Of a DNA stretch of 64,000 bases, positions 1 to 9,046 are shown one piece after another (the stretch's first letter is position 1; each line of letters begins with the position of its first letter). A program made the translations under genes and the position numbers. Source of the DNA: HK1 sp965220535. GTDB lineage: Bacteria; Pseudomonadota; Gammaproteobacteria; HK1. Below the pieces are notes generated by a model, which had not been told where the DNA came from, did not search any database, and saw nothing but the letters and a program-made list of their open reading frames with translations. The stretch is from the NCBI GenBank assembly GCA_965220535.1, contig OZ244833.1, forward strand, positions 2,914,001-2,978,000, written 5' to 3'.

Positions 1-3000
1 GGCGACAACAAGCCCTTCACCGTGAGACTGGACTCTCTGCCGACCGGGGACGTGTCGGTGGACTTGGCGCAAACCGGAACGAATAACTCCGACATAACGT
101 TTGCCCCCGACCCGGTGACCTTCACGACCTCGAACTGGAATATGAATAAGACGGTGACCGTCACCGCCCGCGAGGATGAAGACGCGCTCGATGACAGCGC
201 CACGATCAGACTGACGGCCTCCGGCGGAGGCTACGGCAACGCCCCGACCAAAGACGTTTCGGTCACGGTGGAAGATGATGAAACCGCCGATTTCACGGTT
301 TCCGCAACCACATTGGCTATAGATGAGGGGGATGATGGGACCTTCATGGTGGTATTGGATACGCAGCCGAGCGCGACCGTGACGGTGGACTTGGCGCAAA
401 CCGGAACGAGCAACTCCGACGTAACGTTTACCCCCGACCCGTTGACCTTCACGACCTCGAACTGGAGGGACTCTCAAACGGTGACCGTCAACGCCGCCAA
501 GGATACTGATGCGGTCGACGAGTCAGCGACGATCTCCTTGACCGCCTCCGGCGGGGATTACGGGAACTTGTCTGCGAAGACGGTCACCGTGAACGTGACA
601 GATACCACCATCACTTTGGACATCAACCCTGAATCGTTGAAAGTGGAAGTGGATGAGAGTTCCAGTACAACCTTCACCGTGAAGTTGGGAAGGCAGCCGT
701 CCGAAACCGCAACGGTAACCCTGACCCTGCCGAGCAGCACCGACGTGACGGTGGATACCGATTCCACCACGGACGGCGATCAGAACACGTTGACCTTCAC
801 GACCGCGAACTGGAGTACGGCCCAGACGGTGACCGTCTCCGCGGCCGAGGATACCGATTCCGACGACGATACGGCGACCATCACCCTAAAAGCCGTGTCC
901 GGGGATTCCGAAAACACATTCACCGTCCAAGTCACCGTGGACGATGAAACCCCCAAGGTGGTGGTCTCCGAGAGCAGCCTGTCCTTGAGCGAGCAGGGTA
1001 GCAGCAAGACCTTCAATGTGAAGTTGAAGGCGGTCGCGCCGACTCTGACAGCCAATGTGATCGTGAGGGTGGTCTCGTCCGATAGCGGGGTGACGGTCGA
1101 TACCGATGGCTCTTTGGATGACAATCAGAGCACTTTGACCTTCACGCCCTCGAACTGGGAGACGAATCAGACGGTGACCGTCAAGGCCATCCATGACGCT
1201 AACACGGTCGATGAGGACGTGACGCTCACCATAAGTGCCAGAGGTGGTGCAAGCAACGTTTACAACAACGCTGCCGAAGAGCAGGTGACAGTAACCGTTA
1301 CCGATGACGATACCCCCGATCTGACGCTTTCCGGGACCTCCTTGACCGGGCGCTCTTTGACGGTGCCCGAAGGCAGCAGCCGCAACTTCACAGTGCAACT
1401 CGCTACCCAGCCGAGCGGGACTGTGACGGTGACTTTGACCTCGTCCTATAGCGATGTGACCCTCGATACCGATCAGAGCCAAACAGGCAATCAAAGCACC
1501 TTGACCTTCACGGAGAATGACTGGAGCAGCGCTCGACAGGTCTCTATCGCCGCCGCCCACGACGACGAAGCCCGCGACGAGACGGCGACGATCAGCGTGT
1601 CGGCCGCCGGCCACGAGTACGACAATCAAACCGACAGCGTTTCGGTGACGGTGGATGACGACGAAAGCGTGGGCTTGATGGTTTCCTCGTCTGTCAGCGT
1701 GGTCGAAGGCGAGAGCGAGACCTTCGAGGTGAGTTTGACCTCCGACCCGACCGCGGATGTGACGGTGGCATTGGCGCAAAGCGGAACGAACAACTCCGAC
1801 GTGAGTTTCACCCCCGCCAGTTTGACCTTCACCAGCGCGAACTGGAGTACCGGGCAAGAGATCACCGTCACCGCCGCCGAGGACCACGATGCGTCCACCG
1901 ATGCGGCGAAGATCGCTTTGACGGCATCGGGCGGGGGTTCGGGGGTCAATAGCTACGCCGCTGTCACCGGAGAAATCGATGTCGAAGTGAGGGATAACGA
2001 TACCCCCGGCATTCGGATTTTCCCGTCGACCGTCTCCCTGCTCGAAGAGTCCACCACCGGCGGTCATTTCGATGTGAGGTTGATCACCGATCCGAGCGCG
2101 ACTGTGACGTTGAACCTGAGGCGATCGGGGAGCTCCGATGTAAGCCTCGATACCGACCCGAATCAGAGCGGCAACCAGACCAGTTTGATCTTCACCTCCT
2201 CGAACTGGAGCGAGAATCAGAGGGTGAGAGTCTCCGCCGCCGGCGATACCGACCCCTATCCCGATACGGCAACCATCACCGTCGCCGCGACGGGCGGGGA
2301 CTACGCCGGTCTCACCGAGGAAGTGACAGTCAACGTAACGGATAACACCATCGATCTCATCATCGATCCGAGGAATAACAGGCTGACCGTCAACGAGGAT
2401 TCGTCCTCGAATTTGAGCGTCGCTTTGTCGGTCCGGCCGGATGAGAATGTGGCGGTGAGTTTGGAGCAAAGCGATCCGTCCAATCCCGACGTGAGATTTT
2501 CTCCGACGCGCTTGGGGTTCACTCCCTCGAACTGGGAAACCCCCCAAACCGTCATCGTCTACGCCGAAAAGGATAACGATGCGAGCGATGATACGGCGTC
2601 GGTCGTCATGGAGGTATCGGGCGGCGGCTCCGGCTACGAAACCGTCACCCGAACCGTGAATATCAATATCCCTGATCCCGATACCACCGGTTTGATCCTT
2701 TCCGAGCAGAGTCTGACGGTATTGGAGGGATTCGGAACGCGCTTCACGGTGAGGTTGAAGACCGACCCGACCGCCAATGCGCAGGTGAGTTTGGAGCAGC
2801 CGTCGAATACCGATGTGAAGGTCTACTCCGGCCCCTTCAATCGAGTCTCGCCCTTTGACTTTAGGTCCTCGAACTGGAACGAGCCGATGGAGGTGATCGT
2901 CATCACGGCGCATGACGACGATTCCGTAGACGATACCGCGACGATCACCTTGAAGGCTTCCGGTGGCGGCGGAGGCGATAACAGTTATGCGGCCATCATG

Positions 3001-4563
3001 GAAACGATATCGCTGACGGTGGTCGATGACGACAAACCCGGCTTGCTGCTTTCGCCCCGGAAGTCGTTGGAAGTTCAAGAGGGCTTGGATGCCGTCTTCA
3101 GGGTGAGGCTGATCACCGAGCCGAGCGCGGATGTGAAGGTGACGGTGAGTCAAGCGCCCGATTCCGCCTTGACCATCGATACCGATGCCACCATACCGCT
3201 TAGTCAGAATACGCTGACCTTCACCGCCGATGATTGGGATACGCCTCAGCCGGTGAGCGTTTCTGCCGCCGTGGATACGGATGCGAGCGACGAAAGCGAA
3301 ACCATCTCCCTTGTGGCTTCGGGCGGGGGCTACGATACGGTCGAGATCGACGGCGTGATGGTACCGGTGCAAGCCAGTCTGCCGGTGATGGTGAAAGACA
3401 GAGACGAGCCGGGGGCATTGGTTTCCTCTTTCGGGCAGCTCTCTTCCGAACCCTCTGGAGCGATCACGTTGAACGAAGGCGACAAAAAGCAATTCGATGT
3501 CGCCTTGCATTCCCAGCCGACAACCGATATTCGGGTGACGCTGACGAGCCCTAACCCCGATATCACATTCAATCCGAGAGAGATTATGTTCACGCGCTCT
3601 TCGGATTCGACTTCGACCTCGGTATCGAGATCGAATACGACTCCGGGAGAGACTCCCTCTCCGACGATGGCGACTTCGGCTTGGGACAAACCGGTGCCGG
3701 TCACAATGACCATCGAGCACGACGACGATCCGTTCTTGGAAACGGCGAGGATAGTCATGACCGCCTCGGGCGGAAACTACGAGAAATCCACTGTCGTTCG
3801 TTATCTGAATATCGTGGACGATGAAAGGAAGGATCCCGGTCCTGGTCTTGCGCGCCCGGGCGATCCCTTGACTTGGGGAGCGAGTACCTACGCCTTCGCG
3901 ATCCCTCCGGTCAGCAACGGCGATCAAGCGACGGTGCGCCTGCAGTGCAAGGAGGAAAGCGAGCCTTGCGAAGCGTTTTTCGATTGCACGGCGCAAAATG
4001 ACAGTCGGACCTATCGCGGTCAATGGCCGCGGATGATCCGCCCTCGCGGTGCCGACACCGCGACATTGGGCGATATCGCCGAAATCGTCGACGAGCGGCT
4101 GGAAAAGAAAGGGCGTTTGGCGTGCATCATCCGCTCGGAGCAGAAGGTGGTCGCTCAGGTATGGACCCGCTCCGGCGAGGGTGTTCTCGTCAACAACAGT
4201 CAGTTGATTCGTAGTCGGTCGAACGAGGCGGATATCGGCTCGATCCCCTCGCCGAGCACCGGCGATATCTCGAATATCCGGATTCGCTGCAGCAAGGAAG
4301 GGGGTGTCGAGGATTGCACCGGCACGAGGCTGGAATGCGCCGAGGATGACGGCACGGTTCATGTCGGCCATGTCGGAGCGATCTTGCGAGGCATCGTGAG
4401 GCATCTGCAGACCGACGAGCTGATGGATTTGCTGAATCACGAATGGGAGGGTTTGGGCCTGTCGTGCACGGTATTTTCCGATCAGCCTTTCACCGTGCAG
4501 ATCCTGACCCGCACCGGAGGCGGCGGGGCGCTGGTCAACAACAGCGCCGTGAGCGGGCAATGA
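1..4563 (+). CDS. Giant Calx-beta-like repeat protein, 3' part
   Basis: The reading frame is open from base 1, so the start lies outside the window and 1520 residues are visible. I count eleven tandem repeats of about 105-120 residues over roughly residues 1-1285. Each has a conserved SNW element, then acidic D-x-D-A spacing, an ATI-x-L-x-ASGG turn, and an end like VTVxDDE. This is the look of Calx-beta-type beta-sandwich repeats in secreted adhesins and surface proteins, but the exact family is not proved. From about residue 1290 the repeats stop, and two copies of a different domain of about 110 residues follow, each with paired cysteines and a terminal VNNS motif. The same tandem pair ends the convergent ankyrin protein at 5193-6851. 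A surface or secreted role is inference; the N-terminus with any signal peptide is not visible. Confidence 0.85.
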   Translation, partial: GDNKPFTVRLDSLPTGDVSVDLAQTGTNNSDITFAPDPVTFTTSNWNMNKTVTVTAREDEDALDDSATIRLTASGGGYGNAPTKDVSVTVEDDETADFTVSATTLAIDEGDDGTFMVVLDTQPSATVTVDLAQTGTSNSDVTFTPDPLTFTTSNWRDSQTVTVNAAKDTDAVDESATISLTASGGDYGNLSAKTVTVNVTDTTITLDINPESLKVEVDESSSTTFTVKLGRQPSETATVTLTLPSSTDVTVDTDSTTDGDQNTLTFTTANWSTAQTVTVSAAEDTDSDDDTATITLKAVSGDSENTFTVQVTVDDETPKVVVSESSLSLSEQGSSKTFNVKLKAVAPTLTANVIVRVVSSDSGVTVDTDGSLDDNQSTLTFTPSNWETNQTVTVKAIHDANTVDEDVTLTISARGGASNVYNNAAEEQVTVTVTDDDTPDLTLSGTSLTGRSLTVPEGSSRNFTVQLATQPSGTVTVTLTSSYSDVTLDTDQSQTGNQSTLTFTENDWSSARQVSIAAAHDDEARDETATISVSAAGHEYDNQTDSVSVTVDDDESVGLMVSSSVSVVEGESETFEVSLTSDPTADVTVALAQSGTNNSDVSFTPASLTFTSANWSTGQEITVTAAEDHDASTDAAKIALTASGGGSGVNSYAAVTGEIDVEVRDNDTPGIRIFPSTVSLLEESTTGGHFDVRLITDPSATVTLNLRRSGSSDVSLDTDPNQSGNQTSLIFTSSNWSENQRVRVSAAGDTDPYPDTATITVAATGGDYAGLTEEVTVNVTDNTIDLIIDPRNNRLTVNEDSSSNLSVALSVRPDENVAVSLEQSDPSNPDVRFSPTRLGFTPSNWETPQTVIVYAEKDNDASDDTASVVMEVSGGGSGYETVTRTVNINIPDPDTTGLILSEQSLTVLEGFGTRFTVRLKTDPTANAQVSLEQPSNTDVKVYSGPFNRVSPFDFRSSNWNEPMEVIVITAHDDDSVDDTATITLKASGGGGGDNSYAAIMETISLTVVDDDKPGLLLSPRKSLEVQEGLDAVFRVRLITEPSADVKVTVSQAPDSALTIDTDATIPLSQNTLTFTADDWDTPQPVSVSAAVDTDASDESETISLVASGGGYDTVEIDGVMVPVQASLPVMVKDRDEPGALVSSFGQLSSEPSGAITLNEGDKKQFDVALHSQPTTDIRVTLTSPNPDITFNPREIMFTRSSDSTSTSVSRSNTTPGETPSPTMATSAWDKPVPVTMTIEHDDDPFLETARIVMTASGGNYEKSTVVRYLNIVDDERKDPGPGLARPGDPLTWGASTYAFAIPPVSNGDQATVRLQCKEESEPCEAFFDCTAQNDSRTYRGQWPRMIRPRGADTATLGDIAEIVDERLEKKGRLACIIRSEQKVVAQVWTRSGEGVLVNNSQLIRSRSNEADIGSIPSPSTGDISNIRIRCSKEGGVEDCTGTRLECAEDDGTVHVGHVGAILRGIVRHLQTDELMDLLNHEWEGLGLSCTVFSDQPFTVQILTRTGGGGALVNNSAVSGQ

Positions 4564-5142
4564 GGGTATCGAGGCTCAGGCTATCGAGGCCCACTGCCTT
4601 ATAGCGAAAACGAGTCCGATCCCCGCCGCGCGGGCCAAGGCTCGGGCGGGCACTCCATCGTTGGCCGATCGCTTCCGCCGAAAGCGACTTTCGGATCGAT
4701 TGCCGGATATGGGCAGCATCGCCTTTCGAAGCGGCGGTGCACGGCGAGTGCGAAAGGACGAACGAGAGAAAGACAACCCTCGATCACCGCCGCTCGCTTT
4801 TTTAAGGATAAGCAACGCTCGGCGCGAGGGTTTTCATCGATACCAAGCGCATCCCCTTCGCGCTTGAGATATATGCGCTCGGGCAAGGTCGTCGGTTTTG
4901 GACAAGACTTCGGCGAGATCGCCTCCGGAACCCACCGGTTCGACTCCTTGTCGTTCTTCGGGCTTCGGCAAAGAGCATCTCCGCTGGCCGGTCCCCTTGG
5001 CTCCCGCATCTCGGGCAGGTGGGCTTGTCTCCCCAAACCGACTTGCCCGACGAAGATATATACCGGCCCGCAAACACCGCAGTTCCCGATCCTTCGCTTC
5101 GCTGTCGAAGGAGTCCGTTATCTGGGCAAGGATCAAGAGAAT
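4564..5142. other. Spacer between convergent genes
   Basis: About 580 bases lie between the end of the giant repeat protein and the hairpin after the ankyrin gene. Overlapping open frames exist on both strands, but they have no ribosome site and no recognisable protein features, so I see no gene here. Confidence 0.5.
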
Positions 5143-5170
5143 CGGGACACGGGCAACCGCCCGTGCCCCG
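5143..5170 (-). terminator. Hairpin downstream of ankyrin gene
   Basis: There are 12 facing positions with one A-C mismatch and an AACC loop (5155-5158). It lies 22 bases past the stop of the minus-strand ankyrin gene, the position expected for its terminator. There is no strong T run after it, so it may act with Rho or only protect the 3' end. Confidence 0.5.
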
Positions 5171-5192
5171 ACTTCATTCTCAGTGCCTACTT

Positions 5193-6851
5193 TTACTCCA
5201 TGCTGACCGCGGTGGCGCTGACCAACGACCGCGAATCCCCCTTGGTCGAGAGGTGGGTCGCATAGACCATGAAGGGATTCTCCGACTTGATATCGCAGGA
5301 ATACCAACCCGTGTTGTCATCGTCGATCCGATGGTCGGCACCTTTGGCGGTGGAGACGGTGTAGACATTCAGGCGATCGATCGTCCCCGCCTTGATCTTC
5401 GGCCAATCCCGACCCCTGTCGTCGGTGCATACGAGTTTGGTCTTGGTGCATTGCTCGCCCTTTGCGGCGAGGCACCTGATATTGACGAAGGGGGTGTTGC
5501 TTTCCCCGACCTTGAACTGAATACGAGCCTCGTTGTCTTCGCTCAACCGGTAGGCGGTGGTATTGGCGTTCACAGAATCCGTCGAGGACCAAACCTGCGC
5601 CGTGACCCGCTGTTGGCTACGCAACGCACAATCGAGCGCCTCGTCGCCCGTCGCCCCGGTAATCGTCTTTATCTCGCTCGCCGACAACGAGACCGTCGCC
5701 CCTTCGTCAATGGAATCCTCGGCGGTCGCCTCTTTCGAAGCGCTATCGAGCGAGCCTTTGAACTCGTCGCCGTCCTTGTCGGTGCATTCAAGAAACACCC
5801 GGCACTTTTTCTTGTCGGCACACCCGATACGAGCGCTCGTCTCAATGAGATTGGACGAAGCGTTCCCCATCGCATAAGCCTTGATCGGCCAATAGAGCCC
5901 CGGAGTTTTGAGCAACTTGCGAATCTCTTTGGTCTTGCCGATGGCTTTGGGTTTGAACTTGGCGTTGTTCTTGATCTGATCGTCGGCTCCGAGCTCGAGA
6001 AGTACGGGGATGGCTTCGACGTAGATGTAGTGTTCCATACTGATATTGATATGGGTTAACTTTGCCATTGAAGCGATATGCAAGGGCGTATTTCCGTCGT
6101 TGTTTTGCGCGTTGATATCCGCTCCGACCTCGACCATTGCGCGTATAGCATCAGCTTTTCTGCTGGAATACATCGCGTGGTGCAAAGGGGTCTGCCCAAG
6201 ATGGTCTTTCGCATGCACATCTGCCCCGGCATCGGCAAGCATACGGATAACTACGCCAAACCCATCGTGCCACGTCTCAGAGGTCTCATCCCAAGGCTCG
6301 TGCCACACTAGATTGCTATTATTCGATACACTAGCCCCGGCCGCTGCGTGCAAGGGAGTCTCTCCATCCGCTGTAATTTTAACGTTTGCACCTGCATCCA
6401 GCAGCACACGGACAGTATCTTCACGCCGTTGCCAAAAGGATATGGGTGCATAGGAGGCAGAAGCTGCCAAATACAAGGGCGTATATACGCTGCTTGTCTG
6501 TAAGTCGACACTCGCATCAGCATCAATCAGCATCTGGGCAATTTCGGCCCGATAAAGTTGTGCCGCTAGATGCAAGGGGGCCCATCCGTGGTTGCCCTGT
6601 GAATCGACATTCGCACCGGCATCAAGCAGCAGCCGGGCAATTTTGGCTTTATCTTTAATTACCGCTGTATGCAGGGGTGCCCTCCCCCTCGAATCCTTCA
6701 CATCGACATCGCAGCCCGCTTCGAGCATATTGCGCACGGCTGTGATGTCGCCCTCCTCCACCTTTTTGTGCAGGTCGCAAGTCTGTGCGTTGCTACCGGC
6801 AAAGGGGACAACGGCGAGCAAAGTCAAAACCAAGATACGAATAGGTTTCAT
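5193..6851 (-). CDS. Exported ankyrin-repeat protein with C-terminal cysteine domains
   Basis: 552 residues. I chose the ATG at 6851 because it gives a clean signal peptide (residues 1 to about 22, ending in SNA) and has AGAGGA about 9 bases upstream; an upstream in-frame start would hide this. Residues 25-330 hold seven or so ankyrin repeats with repeated TPLH-x-A and LL-x-AGA-x-V motifs, some with longer inserts. The last 220 residues are two copies of a domain with pattern C-x5-C-x5-C-T-D-x-x-G and a later C-x-[IL]-x-S-[EQ] core. The same domain pair ends the convergent giant repeat protein. Ankyrin repeats mediate protein binding, and the signal peptide implies periplasmic or secreted location. 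Secreted ankyrin proteins are often discussed as host-interaction factors in symbionts; that role is inference here. Confidence 0.85.
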   Translation of the reverse strand: MKPIRILVLTLLAVVPFAGSNAQTCDLHKKVEEGDITAVRNMLEAGCDVDVKDSRGRAPLHTAVIKDKAKIARLLLDAGANVDSQGNHGWAPLHLAAQLYRAEIAQMLIDADASVDLQTSSVYTPLYLAASASYAPISFWQRREDTVRVLLDAGANVKITADGETPLHAAAGASVSNNSNLVWHEPWDETSETWHDGFGVVIRMLADAGADVHAKDHLGQTPLHHAMYSSRKADAIRAMVEVGADINAQNNDGNTPLHIASMAKLTHINISMEHYIYVEAIPVLLELGADDQIKNNAKFKPKAIGKTKEIRKLLKTPGLYWPIKAYAMGNASSNLIETSARIGCADKKKCRVFLECTDKDGDEFKGSLDSASKEATAEDSIDEGATVSLSASEIKTITGATGDEALDCALRSQQRVTAQVWSSTDSVNANTTAYRLSEDNEARIQFKVGESNTPFVNIRCLAAKGEQCTKTKLVCTDDRGRDWPKIKAGTIDRLNVYTVSTAKGADHRIDDDNTGWYSCDIKSENPFMVYATHLSTKGDSRSLVSATAVSME

Positions 6852-6920
6852 TCTGAAAGTCCTCTTGAGAACAAGGTGGCAAGCCACCGGAGAGCCCTGA
6901 CGGCGTTACCGTCGGGAACG

Positions 6921-6955
6921 AAAAAACCGAGGCGCATCTTCTCGATGCGCCTCGG
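6921..6955 (-). terminator. Strong intrinsic terminator ahead of ankyrin gene
   Basis: A perfect 12-bp GC-rich stem (6927-6938 with 6944-6955) and a 5-base loop are followed on the minus strand by six T residues (6926-6921). This is a textbook rho-independent terminator reading leftward. It lies 70 bases upstream of the ankyrin start and no recognisable minus-strand gene lies before it, so it may be a leader attenuator or may end a short RNA. Confidence 0.75.
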
Positions 6956-7727
6956 AGGATGCCGATGCGGGCATCGCCGACGAAGCGAAGCGCACTAGCG
7001 GCAGTTATTGCCCTTTCCGAGTATCGGCAATCTCGGTGATTCATCCACCGGCTTTTACCATCCCGATAACATCGGCAGGGTGATTGCAATTCTATCGGTA
7101 AGGCGATTGCAGTTTTATTGCAATTCGATAGCATAGCCAAGCGGAATAGATGGCACCCGTTCCTTCGGCTTCCTCGATCAGGTCGATGGATTCGACCATC
7201 GCCCGCATCCGTGCCCGGTGCAGAGGCGCATCGGGAAAGCGGCTAACCTACGTATCTTTGACGAGGGGATGAACGACAACCATTGGTACATCCTCATCCA
7301 TCGATGGATGTACTGATATGGAATTTCCCAAGAAGGCGTCAGAAGGCTCGCTTGCCCTTCATCCCTTCGAGGACGGGCATCATCGCCGGCAAGCAAGGCG
7401 GAGCGTCCACGATCCCATCGGATTTTCTCCTTCCATCGCGTTCGAAGGGCACCTTCATCTTCTGTCGGGCGGTCGATCCCGTCGCTATCGCCGTTGGATA
7501 AAGCCCCTCGTCGTTTTCGCATCGACCCCGGCAAGGGCGGGGTGCTTCCCCGGAAAACCGAAGACGGGAATCCCATCCCCGCCGCTTGAAAATCGTCGGC
7601 CCGAAGATGTGCGCAAAGCGTAGGATAGGCGGATGATTTTTTGCCCCCCCCCTTTGGCATTCGGGTGAATCTACAAGGGATCCCCAAGGCCTTTTTTCCA
7701 CGAACGAATCCGAGAAGCCCCGAATCT
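6956..7727. other. Long spacer upstream of PLP enzyme gene
   Basis: About 770 bases between the minus-strand terminator and the PLP-enzyme start. It holds the direct repeats at 7071-7111 and a run of nine C at 7644-7652. A minus-strand frame around 7080-7215 reads plausibly (an acidic helix-like stretch ending in KLQSPYR) but has no supported start. I see no certain gene. Confidence 0.4.
7071..7111. repeat. Two imperfect 18-bp direct repeats, 23-bp spacing
   Basis: Bases 7071-7088 and 7094-7111 match at 15 of 18 positions (ATCGGYARGGYGATTGCA), with a third partial ATTGCAAT just to the right. They lie about 150 bases upstream of the minus-strand terminator at 6921-6955. They could be a regulator binding pair; this is not shown. 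Confidence 0.4.
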
Positions 7728-8885
7728 ATGAACCCCGACGCCGATCTTTCTCTCGATACCCTGCTCGCCCGCGGCGGGGATTTCATCGACCCGCAGACCG
7801 GGGCCATCGTGCCGCCGATCCATCCCTCGACCACCTACGCCCGCGATAGCGATTACGAACAGATCGGCTATCTCTACGCCCGCAATTCCCACCCCACCGC
7901 GGAGCAGGTGGAGGGGGTTCTGGCTTCGATCGAGGGTGCCCGAGCGGCCTTGCTTTTCGCTTCGGGACTCGCCGGAGTCAGCAGTTTTTTCGAGACCCTT
8001 CGCGCAGGCGACCGGGTGATCGCCCCGCGCATCATGTACTACGGGGCCGCGAAATGGCTGCGACGGCTTGCCGAGCGTCGCGGGATCGAACTGCACTTTT
8101 TCGATGCCACAAACTCCGGTGCGCTCACCGCCGCTTTGGCATCCCCCGCGAGCGAGGATCCGAAACGAGAAACGGTGGTCTGGATCGAGCCCTTGGTCAA
8201 CCCGACTTGGGATGTGATTGATATCCGCGCCGCCGCCGCCGAAGCCGAAAGCGCCGGGGCGATCCTCGCGGTCGATGCCACCGTCACCCCGCCGGTGGGT
8301 CTGCGAGCGATCGATGCGGGGGCGGATTTCGTCTTTCACTCCGCGACCAAATACCTTGCGGGTCATAGCGACGTTACCGCCGGAGTCCTCGCCGCTCGCG
8401 ATACCGGCGAACGGTGGCAGGATATCTGCCTTGCCCGTACGCTGATGGGCGGGGTGATCGGCCCCTTCGAGGCTTGGTTGCTGCTGCGCGGGATGCGCAC
8501 GCTGCATCTGCGCTACGAGCGTCAAAGCGCGAATGCGATGGCCATCGCGCAGCATTTTCAGCGTCATCCGCGATTGGAAAGGGTGCTCTATCCCGGTCTT
8601 GCCGAGCACCCCGGGCACGCGATCGCCGCCGAGCAGATGAAAGGGGTTTTCGGGGGGATGCTCTCGCTGCTGGTACGCGGGGATGCAGATGCCGCCCGGC
8701 GGGTGGCGACGAGCACGCGTCTTTTCGTGCCCGCGACCTCCTTGGGCGGAGTCGAGAGTCTGATCGAGCATCGGGCGTCGATCGAGGGTCCGCAAAGCCT
8801 CGTTCCCGCCAACCTGCTGCGCTTGTCGGTCGGCATCGAGCGAGCGGAGGATTTGATCGCGGACTTGGAGCGGGCCTTGGGCTGA
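7728..8885 (+). CDS. Trans-sulfuration PLP-dependent enzyme (cystathionine gamma-synthase/lyase family)
   Basis: 385 residues, the usual size for the Cys/Met metabolism PLP family (MetB, MetC, MetZ). Visible family marks are YLYARNSHPT near residue 48 (active-site Tyr/Arg region), an AVDATV strand whose Asp pairs with the PLP ring nitrogen, the SATKYLAGHSD segment carrying the PLP lysine, and a late SVGIE element before the C-terminus. Members make or break C-S bonds in cystathionine, homocysteine or methionine pathways; the precise substrate cannot be read from the sequence. I chose the ATG at 7728 because the frame continues upstream to a TTG at 7641 through a non-homologous stretch containing a C9 run. 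It stands alone, 160 bases before chrA. Confidence 0.85.
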   Translation: MNPDADLSLDTLLARGGDFIDPQTGAIVPPIHPSTTYARDSDYEQIGYLYARNSHPTAEQVEGVLASIEGARAALLFASGLAGVSSFFETLRAGDRVIAPRIMYYGAAKWLRRLAERRGIELHFFDATNSGALTAALASPASEDPKRETVVWIEPLVNPTWDVIDIRAAAAEAESAGAILAVDATVTPPVGLRAIDAGADFVFHSATKYLAGHSDVTAGVLAARDTGERWQDICLARTLMGGVIGPFEAWLLLRGMRTLHLRYERQSANAMAIAQHFQRHPRLERVLYPGLAEHPGHAIAAEQMKGVFGGMLSLLVRGDADAARRVATSTRLFVPATSLGGVESLIEHRASIEGPQSLVPANLLRLSVGIERAEDLIADLERALG

Positions 8886-9046
8886 AAAAGCCCGTCGTTT
8901 CGAACCCGCTTGTGGATGATCCGCGCAAGCGTCGGGGGTGGTACGTGAACAAAGCCTTCGTTTTCTTGCTCCGAGCCTTGCCGCCTCGGGCCTTGCGCGA
9001 GAGCGACGGTTCGGGTTGACCGGCTCTTCGCTTTTTCGTCTTCTCG

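Noticed and set aside
886..4560. A 1224-codon open frame on the minus strand opposite the giant repeat protein
   Set aside because: It mirrors the repeats of the sense gene, has no domain or ribosome site, and is a composition shadow in GC-rich repeats.
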